64,000 nucleotides of DNA from Leptothermofonsia sp049200465 (GCF_049200465.1 NZ_CP120836.1:930001-994000), one strand, 5' to 3'. Positions 49,246 to 58,959 are shown, counted from the first letter of the stretch. Translations and numbers: made by a program. The notes: generated by a model not told the origin, from the letters alone.

Positions 49246-49261
49246 GATTAGAAACTAAAGA

Positions 49262-50893
49262 TTAGAAACTAAATGTGGTTCGCACAGTTCCGATAAAAAT
49301 CGGCTCATTTTCCTGATTATGCTCTGGGTTGGTGATAATCAGTAATCCTGGAGTGATGCTGATACCTTTACTCAGGCGAATCCGGTAAAACGTTTCTAAA
49401 TGTAATGATGTGTCTTCATCTCGAAAAGGGTTCCTTCTGACTTGAAACTCATTAACGGTCACTTTGGGCGGTTGACCAATAACAACTCCTAGCAAATTCC
49501 CTTCCTGGCCCAAATCGGGAAACGCTAACGTTACTGCCCAATTCAACACATTGGCAGATGGGTTGTTGGGTAAGTCTGTTGCGGTAACGCGAGAGAAACC
49601 AACCCAACCGGATAGCGCCAGGTTTCTGCTGACCCCAATCGTCGTTTCCAGGCCAAAGGAATTGGCGGTGATGGCATTGCTGCGATTGTTGAAGGGGTCA
49701 TTGGCGCGATCGCTACCCGTATTGGTATCCAGGCTGTTGAAGGAGCGGACATAGGTAAGCCCCAGACCAAATGTTTTGCTAAATTCAAAGGTGAGCTGGG
49801 CGATCGCGCCATAGGAAGCATTTCCCAGACCAACCCCAGGTTTATTGACGCGATCTGCCAGGTAGCCAAGATCCAGACTGACTTGTTTACTCAGCCGAAA
49901 GTTAAATCCTAACCCCGCGTCACCTCCCTGACGATAGATGGGATTGCGCTGCCCAAACCGAGAAATACTGCCCCGACTACTACTGCTCAGAAATGGATTA
50001 AGCGTTTCCGTGAACCTATTCAGCCCCCCTCCTGCTGCAAATGTAACCAGAGTTACTTGTTTGCTGAGCCGAGCACGCAAGCTCAACTCATCCAGTTCTA
50101 GCTGATTATCTGTATTACCCTGAAAGCTCAGCCGTGCCATATCCGTTCCGGCTGCCCGCTGAATTGCTGGAATATTGCTGAAATTCAGAGTGGTTCGCAG
50201 CAGAATTCTACGGCCCAAACTGGTCAGAAGGTTTAACTTGGCACGACTGCTCACCGTGAATTCGCTATCCGTAGGTTGATTTCTGTTAGTTTTTTCTGCC
50301 CTGCCGACCACAATAGGAGCAAAAATGACTTCTCCCGTTAATTTGGTTGTTTCAGATACAGGACGAATCAGCCGCTCCAAACGGGTGGCTTGCCCCTTTA
50401 CAATCTCTAACTCTTTCGCAAACTCTGACTGTAATCGTTGCAGATCTTCCAGGTCTTTTTTTGTGGCAAATGTTGAGAGATCAACCCTTGGAATTGCGGC
50501 TTGCAGGGCAGCGGCAAACTCGTAACGGGTGAGAGGGCGATTTCCACGGAAGGTTCTATTGGGGTAGCCTGCGATCGCTCCATATCGTTGAATCAGGTCT
50601 GCAAGCGTCTGGTATGCCCAATCGCCCGGCTTCACATCCGATAACTCAGCCACACTGGTGACTCTATTCATTGGATCAGCAGACCCATCCCAGTCCAGAA
50701 TCGGATTAGTCGGAGTGGCAGGATTTTGGGAGGAAGGAGATTTTGGTGTTTTCGGTACGGCAGAAGGTGGATCTGGCGAGTTAAGCGCTACATCAGGTGG
50801 AGTGGGTTGTGAGTTTTCTGTAGCAAGGGTTGGATTCATCACCAAGGTAAATCCAATCAGGACATACAGTCCTGAAGAGAACCAGATTTTCAT
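49262..50893 (-). CDS. SLH-OprB-type outer-membrane porin
   Basis: 543 residues. A signal peptide (MKIWFSSGLYVLIGFTLVMN) is followed by a proline-rich spacer, one SLH domain (about 80-140: ELSDVKPGDWAYQTLADLIQ, RGNRPLTRYEFAAALQAA), a short coiled coil (KKDLEDLQRLQSEFAKELEI) and a beta barrel ending in TFSF. This is the layout of cyanobacterial SLH porins of the SomA/iron-uptake type: the SLH domain binds the peptidoglycan-linked polymer and the barrel passes small solutes or inorganic ions. Which solute it passes cannot be told. It begins an isolated unit on the minus strand, 123 bp from the epimerase gene, which ends the glycan cluster. Confidence 0.87.
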   Translation of the reverse strand: MKIWFSSGLYVLIGFTLVMNPTLATENSQPTPPDVALNSPDPPSAVPKTPKSPSSQNPATPTNPILDWDGSADPMNRVTSVAELSDVKPGDWAYQTLADLIQRYGAIAGYPNRTFRGNRPLTRYEFAAALQAAIPRVDLSTFATKKDLEDLQRLQSEFAKELEIVKGQATRLERLIRPVSETTKLTGEVIFAPIVVGRAEKTNRNQPTDSEFTVSSRAKLNLLTSLGRRILLRTTLNFSNIPAIQRAAGTDMARLSFQGNTDNQLELDELSLRARLSKQVTLVTFAAGGGLNRFTETLNPFLSSSSRGSISRFGQRNPIYRQGGDAGLGFNFRLSKQVSLDLGYLADRVNKPGVGLGNASYGAIAQLTFEFSKTFGLGLTYVRSFNSLDTNTGSDRANDPFNNRSNAITANSFGLETTIGVSRNLALSGWVGFSRVTATDLPNNPSANVLNWAVTLAFPDLGQEGNLLGVVIGQPPKVTVNEFQVRRNPFRDEDTSLHLETFYRIRLSKGISITPGLLIITNPEHNQENEPIFIGTVRTTFSF

Positions 50894-51016
50894 GGTTGAT
50901 ACTCACCAGTCCCAGGTGGATAGAGCCTTGGTAAGAGAAGGTAGTAGCAAACTGCTGATTTGAATACTCACAGGTTTTCAACTCCTCACAAAATCAATTT
51001 TTTTACTGAAAATACA

Positions 51017-52051
51017 TTAGCAGAAAATCAATGGCTGAGTTAGCAGTTGTGTTTGATAATAATGTTGATACCATTGCACGAACTGATGAATGCCCCTTTC
51101 AATGGTTGTAGTCGGTTTAAACCCGACTGCTTGAATCAAATCATCCACATCAGCACAGGTTGCAGGTACGTCTCCTGGTTGCATCGGTAGAAAATTTAAA
51201 GTTGCTTTTTTCCCCAGTGCCTGTTCAATCACTCGAATAAAGTCGAGTAGCTTAATTGGATTATGATTGCCAATGTTGAAAAGGCGATAGCGAGCATTGC
51301 TATTCGGTGAAAAGTTTGTACTAGAAGTGATATATAGCTCGTGGGGAGGCTGTTCCATGACGCGCACGATGCCTTCAATGATGTCATCAATGTAGGTGAA
51401 GTCACGCTGCATATTGCCATTGTTATAAACATCGATGGGTTTGTTGTTGGCGATCGCTTGCACAAATTTGAAATAGGCCATGTCTGGTCGTCCCCAAGGG
51501 CCGTAGACTGTGAAAAAGCGCAGTCCGGTGGTAGGTATACCATACAGATGGCTGTAGGTATGGGCAAGCAATTCATTAGACCTTTTGGTGGCAGCGTATA
51601 GCGAAATTGGGTAGTCTACGTTATCGCTCGTTGCGAAAGGAATCTTAGTGTTTGCTCCATACACTGAACTTGACGAAGCAAAGATTAAATGTTGAATAGC
51701 TGATTGGCGACACCCTTCCAGGACATTGACAAATCCGGTAATGTTGCTGTCGATGTAGGCCCAGGGATTTTCTAGAGAATAGCGTACCCCTGCCTGAGCC
51801 GCTAAATGAATGACCTGATTAAAGGTCTTTTCCTGGAACAGTTGGGCAACCTGGATGCGATCGCTCAGATCCAATTGGTAAAAAGTGAAATTATCCTTTG
51901 GATAAAGCTGAGCTAATCGATCTTTCTTAAGATTGACATCGTAGTAGGCATTCAAGTTATCAACTCCGTAAACTTGAACACCGTCCTCTAACAATCGTCT
52001 GGCCAGGTGATATCCAATAAAGCCAGCCACTCCAGTAATCAATACATTCAT
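51017..52051 (-). CDS. UDP-glucuronate 4-epimerase-like SDR enzyme
   Basis: 344 residues from ATG 52051, with GGAG nine bases upstream. The Rossmann motif TGVAGFIG lies at 6-13, the catalytic Ser in FASSSSVYG (near 127) and the Tyr/Lys pair in YAATK at 152-156. DNLNAYYDVNLKKDRLAQL is typical of uronate 4-epimerases (capsular epimerase group), which turn UDP-glucuronate into UDP-galacturonate. That fits ugd at the other end of the cluster, which makes UDP-glucuronate. The assignment to the uronate rather than the hexose epimerase is by resemblance and context. Confidence 0.85.
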   Translation of the reverse strand: MNVLITGVAGFIGYHLARRLLEDGVQVYGVDNLNAYYDVNLKKDRLAQLYPKDNFTFYQLDLSDRIQVAQLFQEKTFNQVIHLAAQAGVRYSLENPWAYIDSNITGFVNVLEGCRQSAIQHLIFASSSSVYGANTKIPFATSDNVDYPISLYAATKRSNELLAHTYSHLYGIPTTGLRFFTVYGPWGRPDMAYFKFVQAIANNKPIDVYNNGNMQRDFTYIDDIIEGIVRVMEQPPHELYITSSTNFSPNSNARYRLFNIGNHNPIKLLDFIRVIEQALGKKATLNFLPMQPGDVPATCADVDDLIQAVGFKPTTTIERGIHQFVQWYQHYYQTQLLTQPLIFC

Positions 52052-52105
52052 CGGAAGATTCTCCAATTCATAATTGTTTGCGATATAAAAATCAGTGACT
52101 ATTAA

Positions 52106-53311
52106 CTAATGACCAATATTCATCGACTGCAAAATGGGATTATTTGATGTTTGTGGATAATGAATGACGGTGAGAGTATCGTGATGGAGATGCAAGTGTT
52201 GAGGTTTAATGTCAAGTAATTGACTCAGCAGTTTTAGGGCGATCGCTTCTTGGGCAACCACCAGTGCTGTCAAAGGACGATTCTCATTAACCCCCACAGT
52301 AGGTGCCTGAGGGTGGCGAGATGCTAAGGTTTGCTGCCATGCCTGGGGAAAGTCGTCCCGCAAGATAGGAAACTGAACCGTTTGGGGATGCTGTTGCAAG
52401 AGTTGTTTAGTGGTAAGTTGAGTGCAATCTAGATCGTTACTGATGCTAAAGTCGATCACAACTGATTCCAGTCGTTGCGCCAGGGTTTGAATACGACCAG
52501 GGTTGGTTCCGTCAGAAGGTACAACTAACAACCGCAGCCCTTGCTTGCCCTCCTTTAGTTTAGGTAACGCCTCTCCCAGATGGTCGGTTGAGTTTAATCT
52601 CTCTAGACGGGCTAGCTGTTCTGGGCTACTAGAAAAATGCAGGACACTGATGCCACAGTTGGATTGTTGCAGGCTGTGGAAGCGGCTTGGGCTCATGCCA
52701 AGGGCGGTGTTCAGGAGGGCACGATTTGTTCCAGCATGGGAAACTATAACAATTGTTTCTCCCCGATGTTGGGGCAATATTTTCTGCCAGAACCGTTGAG
52801 TGCGCTCATACAATTCCAGGACAGGATAGCCGTGTTTTGTCAGATTGACAAGGGTTGAGGAACCTGTTGGTACCTGGTTACTTTCCCCATAAACCATCAT
52901 TTGAAACTGGTGCGGCTGTTCTTTCCAACAGTGGTAGTCTTCTGCAAACTGCTCCCGCACAGTTTGGTACGGCAACCCTTCCCACAGAGGGAGAGAAATT
53001 TCCTTTAGAGCGGAATCAATGGTGACTGTAGGAAGTTGGTTGGTTTTAGTGGCGATCGCAGCCATCATTTCCTGTGCTGTTTCCTGAGCCCGCCGCAAGG
53101 GACTGACATAGAGCACAGCAATTTTCAGTTCTCGTAACAGCAATCCAGTTTGATAAGCGGTGCGCCGTCCTTTTGGGGTTAATACCGAATCGTCACAACT
53201 TCCCTGATGCCGCTTTTCGGCATTGTAAGTGCTTTGTCCGTGGCGTACAAGAATGACACGAGTGCCAGTGGGAGAAGTTATTTCCCAATCAATATTGGTG
53301 AGAAGTGACAT
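52106..53311 (-). CDS. histidine phosphatase with a second, degenerate domain
   Basis: 401 residues. The N-terminal half is a histidine-phosphatase (RHG) domain: LVRHGQSTYN with His24, the acid Glu in LKEISLPLWEG (near 104), and His192 in IVSHAGTNRALL. Residues 250-395 look like a second phosphatase-like fold without the RHG triad. Substrates in this superfamily include sugar phosphates, phosphoglycolate and cobalamin intermediates; the glycan cluster suggests a sugar phosphate, by inference only. A 19-bp duplication (53294-53331) doubles the start codon and its surroundings. The ATG at 53311 keeps the frame; the upstream copy is out of frame. Confidence 0.78.
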   Translation of the reverse strand: MSLLTNIDWEITSPTGTRVILVRHGQSTYNAEKRHQGSCDDSVLTPKGRRTAYQTGLLLRELKIAVLYVSPLRRAQETAQEMMAAIATKTNQLPTVTIDSALKEISLPLWEGLPYQTVREQFAEDYHCWKEQPHQFQMMVYGESNQVPTGSSTLVNLTKHGYPVLELYERTQRFWQKILPQHRGETIVIVSHAGTNRALLNTALGMSPSRFHSLQQSNCGISVLHFSSSPEQLARLERLNSTDHLGEALPKLKEGKQGLRLLVVPSDGTNPGRIQTLAQRLESVVIDFSISNDLDCTQLTTKQLLQQHPQTVQFPILRDDFPQAWQQTLASRHPQAPTVGVNENRPLTALVVAQEAIALKLLSQLLDIKPQHLHLHHDTLTVIHYPQTSNNPILQSMNIGH

Positions 53312-53331
53312 AATTGGTGAGAAGTGACATA
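53294..53331. repeat. 19-bp duplication over a start codon
   Basis: ATTGGTGAGAAGTGACATA is present twice in tandem. On the minus strand each unit holds an ATG TCA CTT CTC start-like run; only the downstream one leads into the phosphatase frame. Confidence 0.9.
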
Positions 53332-53369
53332 GGTTTTTAGGGGTAGTTCAGGATCATCCCTTATCCCAT

Positions 53370-55208
53370 TCATTGAACCGCCAAGTGATTCTCATCCAGA
53401 GCCGACTGAATGGCGTAGAGGGCGGCATATCGACCACCCAGGCTGATGAGTTCGCTATGGGTGCCCCGTTCCAAAACTTGTCCGGCTTCGATGTAGAGGA
53501 TAAGGTCTGCGGATTCTGTAGCTCTCAGGTTGTGAGAAATCCAGAAGGTCGTGCATCCCTGGGTCAACCGTTCCAGAGCTTCGGTAACAGCTCGTTCGTT
53601 TTCGTTATCTAAGCCAACGGTGGGTTCGTCGAGGATGACGATGGGAGCATGGCGAATAGCCGCCCGGGCGATCGCAATCCGTTGCCGTTGTCCCCCCGAC
53701 AGAGTGGCACCCCGTTCGCCTAAAATCGTGTCGTATCCCTGCGGCAGGTTCAAAATGAAATTGTGGGCGTTGGCTAGTCGTGCAGCCTGTTCAATTTCGG
53801 CCTGGGTTGCGCCTAAGCGTCCGTAGGCGATGTTATCTCTAACGCTGGCGGCAAATAGAGTGCTGTCTTGCAACACGATGCTGATTTGTTGACGCAGCGA
53901 TCGCAACTGATAGGCACGTAAATCTAATCCATCAATTGAAATACTGCCTTCTACCGGGTCATACAGGCGTAGCAACAGACTGACTAGGGTTGATTTGCCC
54001 CCCCCCGAGGGGCCTACCAGCGCCACATGCTGACCAGGTTCAACGGCAAAGCTCAGATGCTGCAAAATTGGTTTGCCCGCTTCATAGGCAAAGCTAACGT
54101 TCGCGAACTTGACCCTTCCTTTAAAGGGAGGAGCCGCGATTGCCCCCCGACTATCCTGAACATCAGGCACCGTATCTAGCACATCTAAAATCCGCTCACC
54201 CGATGCCGTTGCTTTAGCAATTTGTCCGGTATATTTAGCGAGCTGGCGCATTGGCTTAAAGGCAATCCGCAAATAGTTAATGAATACCAGCAAATCTCCT
54301 GGGGTTAGCATTTTGTCCATGACTAGATGGACTCCCCGCCATAACACCAACGCGGTGGCAATCCCAACCAGCAGTTCCATCATCCGCTCCAGTGCGGCGG
54401 AGAACCGCTGCGCCTGGTTGCTGGCTTTCAAGCTGTGCTGATTGTGGTTGGAGAAATCGCGCTCCAGCATGTCGTGCAGGGAGAGTGCTTGCACGACTTT
54501 GATAGCACCAATGGCTTCGGCAGCATTTGCCGCGATCGCCCCTTCCCGTAAGCGTTGGACCTTGACGATGTGGCGAATTTTGCGCGTCAAACGCACCATA
54601 GAAAACAGAAAAATGGGAAAGATCGCTACCCCAATCAGCGCCAGTTCCCAGTTCATCCAGAACATTACTCCAATCATCCCTACCAGCGTCAGAGAATGCG
54701 CCAGCAAAGGCATCACCGCCACAACGGTAACCTCTCGCAGGCGCTCAACATCGGAGGTGACGCGAGTAATCAGATCACCGGTTCTGGCTTTGTTATGGAA
54801 GGTGAGGGAGAGACGCTGGAGATGGCTATACAGATCAGCCCTCACTTCAGTCAGAATATTGGTTGCAGCTAATGCCATCCCAACAATGCTGAAATAGGCA
54901 GCCGCAGCACGGAGAGCGGCGATCGCCACTAATCCCAGCGCTAAACTTGTCAGCAGCACAACCGGGCTGAGGCTGTTCAAAAATGGCAGTGGATGAGATT
55001 TAAGACTGACATCCCTGAGCAAAATGTAGTCAAAAATAAACTTGAGGGGCCAGGGTTCCAGTAAATGCAGGATAATCTCTGCCATCAGCGACACGAATGA
55101 TGCCATTAGCAACCATTTCTGCTGCCGAATCTGCGGTGCAAACCGCGTCAAGATGCGCCCAATTCCTGGAAACGATTCTCGAATACTTTTGGAGTCTAAA
55201 CGCTTCAT
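53370..55208 (-). CDS. ABC exporter in the glycan cluster
   Basis: 612 residues, a half-transporter of the MsbA/PglK kind. Membrane helices lie at about 30-320 (WLLMASFVSLMAEIILHLLE first). The ATPase domain has Walker A GPSGGGKS at 399-406, LSGGQ at 503-507, Walker B IVILDE at 523-528 and the switch His in SHNLRATES. Located among glycosyltransferases, it is a candidate flippase for the lipid-linked or protein-linked glycan made by the cluster; this is inference, since no substrate motif exists. Spacers of 45-60 bp connect it with its neighbours, so one transcript is likely. Confidence 0.87.
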   Translation of the reverse strand: MKRLDSKSIRESFPGIGRILTRFAPQIRQQKWLLMASFVSLMAEIILHLLEPWPLKFIFDYILLRDVSLKSHPLPFLNSLSPVVLLTSLALGLVAIAALRAAAAYFSIVGMALAATNILTEVRADLYSHLQRLSLTFHNKARTGDLITRVTSDVERLREVTVVAVMPLLAHSLTLVGMIGVMFWMNWELALIGVAIFPIFLFSMVRLTRKIRHIVKVQRLREGAIAANAAEAIGAIKVVQALSLHDMLERDFSNHNQHSLKASNQAQRFSAALERMMELLVGIATALVLWRGVHLVMDKMLTPGDLLVFINYLRIAFKPMRQLAKYTGQIAKATASGERILDVLDTVPDVQDSRGAIAAPPFKGRVKFANVSFAYEAGKPILQHLSFAVEPGQHVALVGPSGGGKSTLVSLLLRLYDPVEGSISIDGLDLRAYQLRSLRQQISIVLQDSTLFAASVRDNIAYGRLGATQAEIEQAARLANAHNFILNLPQGYDTILGERGATLSGGQRQRIAIARAAIRHAPIVILDEPTVGLDNENERAVTEALERLTQGCTTFWISHNLRATESADLILYIEAGQVLERGTHSELISLGGRYAALYAIQSALDENHLAVQ

Positions 55209-55253
55209 AGTAAGAAAGGAGAGTAGGCAGTCGGGAATGGGAGTAGAGGATGA

Positions 55254-56321
55254 TTAGCACTCAAAACTCAAAACTTTCTCTGGAACAGGCTCTGAGCGCT
55301 CAAAATTCAGCACTTGATGGGGAATCTGGCTATTGATTAAGTGTTTAGCGTGGCGATCGCTGATCCAACGGTTGAGCGATCGCTCAATCGTTATGGCCCA
55401 CTGTTCCAGTTTTGGGCTATGCCGTCCCAGCGTAAGGCGACGTAGCAGGGGTTTCAGAAATGCTTTGTGTCGCCGATGCCCTAAACGTTCATACCGTTTT
55501 TTGAAGTACCGATCTTTCTGGGACAAGTTCCACTTGTGAGAAAAATGTTCCAGGCTGGCAATTTCCCAGGCATCACTCCAGCGCAACAGAAAGAAGGAAA
55601 GATCTGCCAGATTAAACTGTAACTCCGGCACATACGTCACCACTGAGGCGGGTTCACAAAAAACGGTTCCACCTGCCTGTGTAACACTCAGGCAAAAGTC
55701 GATATGTTCGCGAGTGCTGAGTAAACCCTCATCCAGCAAACCAACCTGGCGAAACACGTCAGCCTGCACCAGCATACAGTGAAACTCCGCAAACTCGCAC
55801 TGTTGTCGTTGCAGTTGATCGCGCACATCTGCTACCGGGCGGTTGACAAAGTAATGTTTTTCATGGACTTTGCGCTTGATTCCTTTTTCAGTTTCTTCTT
55901 CCAGAATGCGGGCTTCACCGCCTGCCAGATGAATCGTCTGGTGCAACTCCTTGCCGATACAGGTCAGTGGACAGACGATCGCAGCCCCGGTTTCTTCTGC
56001 ACATTGCAGTAGGTGATCCAGCCAACCCGGACTGACCACCACATCGTTGTCAATGAATAGCAAATACCGGGTATTCACATGGGGAATTGCCAGATTCCGC
56101 GCCTGATTGGGTGCCAGGTACTGTTCCGTTCGGATCAATTTGAATCCCTTAACTTGTGCCTGTGCCATCAAGTAGCGTTGAATGTTTGCCGGAGAACCCC
56201 CATCGACATAAATCAGCGAGAAGGGAATCGCTGTGTGGGCATAAATGCTTTCCAGGTTTTGTTGCGTAAAACTAAAGCGCTCCCGTGGGGAAACAACAAT
56301 TGTGACGTTGGGTTGAGACAT
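55254..56321 (-). CDS. family 2 glycosyltransferase
   Basis: 355 residues. The GT-A core runs from TIVVSPRERFSFTQQNLESI to RYLLFIDNDVVVSPGWLDHL, where DND (91-93) is the metal- and UDP-sugar-binding motif, then GLLDEGLLSTREHIDFCL. The C-terminal 130 residues are basic (KRYERLGHRRHKAFLKPLLR) and may bind a membrane or an acceptor. GGAG precedes the ATG by ten bases. The small ORF at 56336 ends 14 bp upstream of this start. Confidence 0.85.
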   Translation of the reverse strand: MSQPNVTIVVSPRERFSFTQQNLESIYAHTAIPFSLIYVDGGSPANIQRYLMAQAQVKGFKLIRTEQYLAPNQARNLAIPHVNTRYLLFIDNDVVVSPGWLDHLLQCAEETGAAIVCPLTCIGKELHQTIHLAGGEARILEEETEKGIKRKVHEKHYFVNRPVADVRDQLQRQQCEFAEFHCMLVQADVFRQVGLLDEGLLSTREHIDFCLSVTQAGGTVFCEPASVVTYVPELQFNLADLSFFLLRWSDAWEIASLEHFSHKWNLSQKDRYFKKRYERLGHRRHKAFLKPLLRRLTLGRHSPKLEQWAITIERSLNRWISDRHAKHLINSQIPHQVLNFERSEPVPEKVLSFEC

Positions 56322-56335
56322 CGTGAAATCTCCAA

Positions 56336-56503
56336 TTACTTGAACGAGCTATTGGGTTGCGATTGAGGTTGATTTCGGTTCGAGCCACCCGCCCATGGTG
56401 GAGGGCCTTCAGGAGAGCGAATCTCAATCACAGTGCCATTAGATCGTGTGATACGAAATGCATCAAACTCTCCTGATCGCTCTACTTCGCTGACGATAGT
56501 CAC
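56336..56503 (-). CDS. 55-residue ORF overlapping the GT4 stop codon
   Basis: A GTG start at 56503 overlaps the TGA of the preceding glycosyltransferase gene as GTGA, the arrangement of translational coupling. The product (MTIVSEVERSGEFDAFRITR, then RSPEGPPPWAGG and a Gln/Asn-rich end) has a codon composition and charge pattern like coding sequence. It stops 14 bp before the GT2 start, so it exactly fills the gap. No family is recognised. It could be a small membrane-free accessory of the glycosyltransferases, or a relic C terminus of a once longer protein. Confidence 0.5.
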   Translation of the reverse strand: MTIVSEVERSGEFDAFRITRSNGTVIEIRSPEGPPPWAGGSNRNQPQSQPNSSFK

Positions 56504-57738
56504 TTGTTCATTGAAACAGCACTCATTTGGTTGAATTGTGGCGATCGCTCAGGCCACAACACTCGTTGATAAACCTGAAGCCAGTTCTCCCGTTCGATAG
56601 CGGGTGATAGCTGTTGCAATACTTTTTTCCTTGCCCCCGTGCCCAGGCGTTGCCGCAGTTCGGGTTGGTTTGCCAACTGACGAAGAGCGGTGGTTAATTG
56701 CGGAGTGTCACCCGGTTCAACCAGCAATCCAGCGGTACCATCAGCCAGAATTTCACCGATCGCGTCCACATTCGTTCCAACGATCGCGCAGCCTGCCAGC
56801 ATAGCCTCTAACAGGGCATTGGGGCAACCATCATGGAGAGATGGAATCGCGTAGATATCCAGATGGGGTAGATAGGCCAGTGCTTCTTCCCGGCTAACAA
56901 TGCCCGTAATCTGCAACCGACTGTTTGCCTCTGGGGGGGCAACCAGTTTACTTTGCCGGATTTCTTGCTTCCAGTAGCTTTTTTCCTTTTCAACAAAATC
57001 ACCAATCAACAGCAACGTCAGATCAATTTCTGTACTCAACTCAGCACAGGCATCCAGCAGAAATTCAATCCCTTTCTTGTCTCGAAACCTTCCACTGGAG
57101 CCAATGACTATCCCGGATAATTGATGCATTAATGCGGGTGTAGGTAACTGCTCAAAATTGATCGGGGCGATCGAGTTTAAGAAAACAGAGGATTTGAGCA
57201 AAATACCGGGAGCGATTGCAGCACCCCGTCGCTGCAAATCCCGGCTGACAAAGGTTACCCAGTCAGAATTATCCAGTGTCCAGGCTGTTTGAGCATGAAA
57301 TTTAGGACTGAAGATATTTTTATGCAGGTCGCTCCCACGAATACTGTTGATCACTGGAACACCATTTTCCTTTGCCAGCAGCGTCGTTACATAGCCCGTT
57401 TCATTTAAGAAAAAGGCATGGAACAAGTTAAACTGGTGCTGCTGGTACAGACGTTTCAGGTAAAAATAAACATCTCCAAAAAAGTCCTGAATTTCTGGTT
57501 CTGGTTGACGCACGGCTGACTTGATTCGATGAACAAACACCTCATCCTGTAGCGTGGTTTTGCAACTGGCGCGTCTACGGCTGTCGTCTGAAACAAGGCG
57601 CTGCTTTGATCGAAAAACCGCTACATGTACCTCATAACCACTATCAATTAGCATGTGGGCGATGCGATGTACCGATTCTCCAACACCACCCACATCAGGG
57701 GGATATTCGATTGTCGTGATGCAAACTTTTGGCTTCAT
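56500..57738 (-). CDS. family 4 glycosyltransferase
   Basis: 412 residues with the GT-B layout: ITTIEYPPDVGGVGESVHRI near the N terminus for the acceptor domain, a middle GSSGRFRDKKGIEFLLDACA, and the donor-binding EX7E-type region SLHDGCPNALLEAMLAGCAI with VGTNVDAIGEIL. It transfers a sugar from a nucleotide donor, probably retaining. The cluster suggests surface glycan synthesis at the cytoplasmic side of the membrane. The donor sugar is not predictable. Confidence 0.85.
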   Translation of the reverse strand: MKPKVCITTIEYPPDVGGVGESVHRIAHMLIDSGYEVHVAVFRSKQRLVSDDSRRRASCKTTLQDEVFVHRIKSAVRQPEPEIQDFFGDVYFYLKRLYQQHQFNLFHAFFLNETGYVTTLLAKENGVPVINSIRGSDLHKNIFSPKFHAQTAWTLDNSDWVTFVSRDLQRRGAAIAPGILLKSSVFLNSIAPINFEQLPTPALMHQLSGIVIGSSGRFRDKKGIEFLLDACAELSTEIDLTLLLIGDFVEKEKSYWKQEIRQSKLVAPPEANSRLQITGIVSREEALAYLPHLDIYAIPSLHDGCPNALLEAMLAGCAIVGTNVDAIGEILADGTAGLLVEPGDTPQLTTALRQLANQPELRQRLGTGARKKVLQQLSPAIERENWLQVYQRVLWPERSPQFNQMSAVSMNK

Positions 57739-57795
57739 GGCTTTTCCCTCTTTTCAGGTTTTAGTCTGATTTCTTTAAGAAAGTCGGAGATTGAA

Positions 57796-58959
57796 CTAGG
57801 CTACCTTTTGTTCAGTGACCAGAGCGCTTAACAGGTTGGCTGTTTTTGCAACGCCGTTAAAGTCAAACTGAATCGAGCCAGGTTGCTTTTGCAGACTGTT
57901 GATCACCTTTTCAGCAAAGCGATCGGGCTGCAACTCTTGCGGGCGAATCATTTCTACAATCCCCAACTGTTCCAGCCTGGTAGCTCGGATGGTTTGTTCC
58001 TGGTCATCGTTGCCTGTAAATGGCAACAGCATCGCTCTCACGCCCGTGGTGAGAATATTCATTGTGGTGTTGTAGCCAGACATGCTGATGGATAAATCTG
58101 CCTGCCGCATGTAGGCGAGTAAGTTAGGAGTGAAGCGGTCAATGCGCAAATTGGGGCTGTCTTTTGCAGCAGCTTGCAATGCCTCAAATTTGTCATCGGG
58201 CATAAAGGGACCAGTAAACATTTGAATGGTGTGCGGCAATCGTTGAGCGAGTAAAGGCGCTGTTTTTGTGACACAATCCAGCAGCTCATGCCCAAATCTG
58301 CCCCCTCCGACGCTGACCAAAATTAATGGGCGATCGCTGGTAACGTCATCGGTAGTTTGTGGTAAAGGCTGCACTACGTATCCCGTGTAGTGAACCGGAC
58401 AGTGCAGATCGTGAATCCGAGAAAAAGTGGCCTCCAGCGGTTGAAATTGTGGATCACCATGCACCAACAGTAGATCAAAGTACTGATTCATCAGCTTGCA
58501 AACTTTTTGTTCATACTTAATTTGATCCCGTTTGGTCACGACAATATCGCGCAGGCTACAAACGACTTTTGTAGGTGGGTTGAGCGATCGCGCCATTTCC
58601 AACAATGGAATGAGTTCAAAGGAGAACTTACCGCGCCCAAATGGAAACAGTTCAATCATGAGGACATTGGGCTGAAAGCGATCGCAAACACTCAATAACA
58701 GGGTTTTACGCATCTCCTGAACTTCATCAAGGGTCAAAGAATCATCCACCACTTGCAACGATTGAAATTCAGAATCAGTTTTGATCGCAGGTAAATTGAC
58801 CATCTCAACCCCCGCAGGCACTTCAAAACCCTGAATAATCTCGCCACCATTAATGAAACACACCTGAAAGTCATTCACTAACCCGCGCACAATTTCTATG
58901 CTGCGTACCAGATGCCCCATCCCTAAGATGTGCTGGCAGTAAAACATGAGCCGTTTCAT
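57796..58959 (-). CDS. MurG-like glycosyltransferase, first of a paralogous pair
   Basis: 387 residues of the GT28/COG4671-like kind. The N terminus MKRLMFYCQHILGMGHLVRS carries the glycine-rich acceptor loop, and the C-terminal half has VSVGGGRFGHELL and SISMSGYNTTMNILTTGVRA, the donor-site pattern. It shares layout with the gene at 59221 (LVTPGGGEDGYHL, SMSGYNTVCEIL), so the two are probably old paralogues acting in sequence. Its start follows a 261-bp spacer from the next gene upstream. Confidence 0.8.
   Translation of the reverse strand: MKRLMFYCQHILGMGHLVRSIEIVRGLVNDFQVCFINGGEIIQGFEVPAGVEMVNLPAIKTDSEFQSLQVVDDSLTLDEVQEMRKTLLLSVCDRFQPNVLMIELFPFGRGKFSFELIPLLEMARSLNPPTKVVCSLRDIVVTKRDQIKYEQKVCKLMNQYFDLLLVHGDPQFQPLEATFSRIHDLHCPVHYTGYVVQPLPQTTDDVTSDRPLILVSVGGGRFGHELLDCVTKTAPLLAQRLPHTIQMFTGPFMPDDKFEALQAAAKDSPNLRIDRFTPNLLAYMRQADLSISMSGYNTTMNILTTGVRAMLLPFTGNDDQEQTIRATRLEQLGIVEMIRPQELQPDRFAEKVINSLQKQPGSIQFDFNGVAKTANLLSALVTEQKVA

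Larger units (their letters stand above)
48694..49261. other. repeat-filled spacer
   Basis: 568 bp. Besides two family B copies (listed separately), AACTAAGAACCA is doubled at 48721-48744 and ATCAAAATTGTATTT is repeated at 48774 and 48791. No ORF is supported. Confidence 0.65.
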
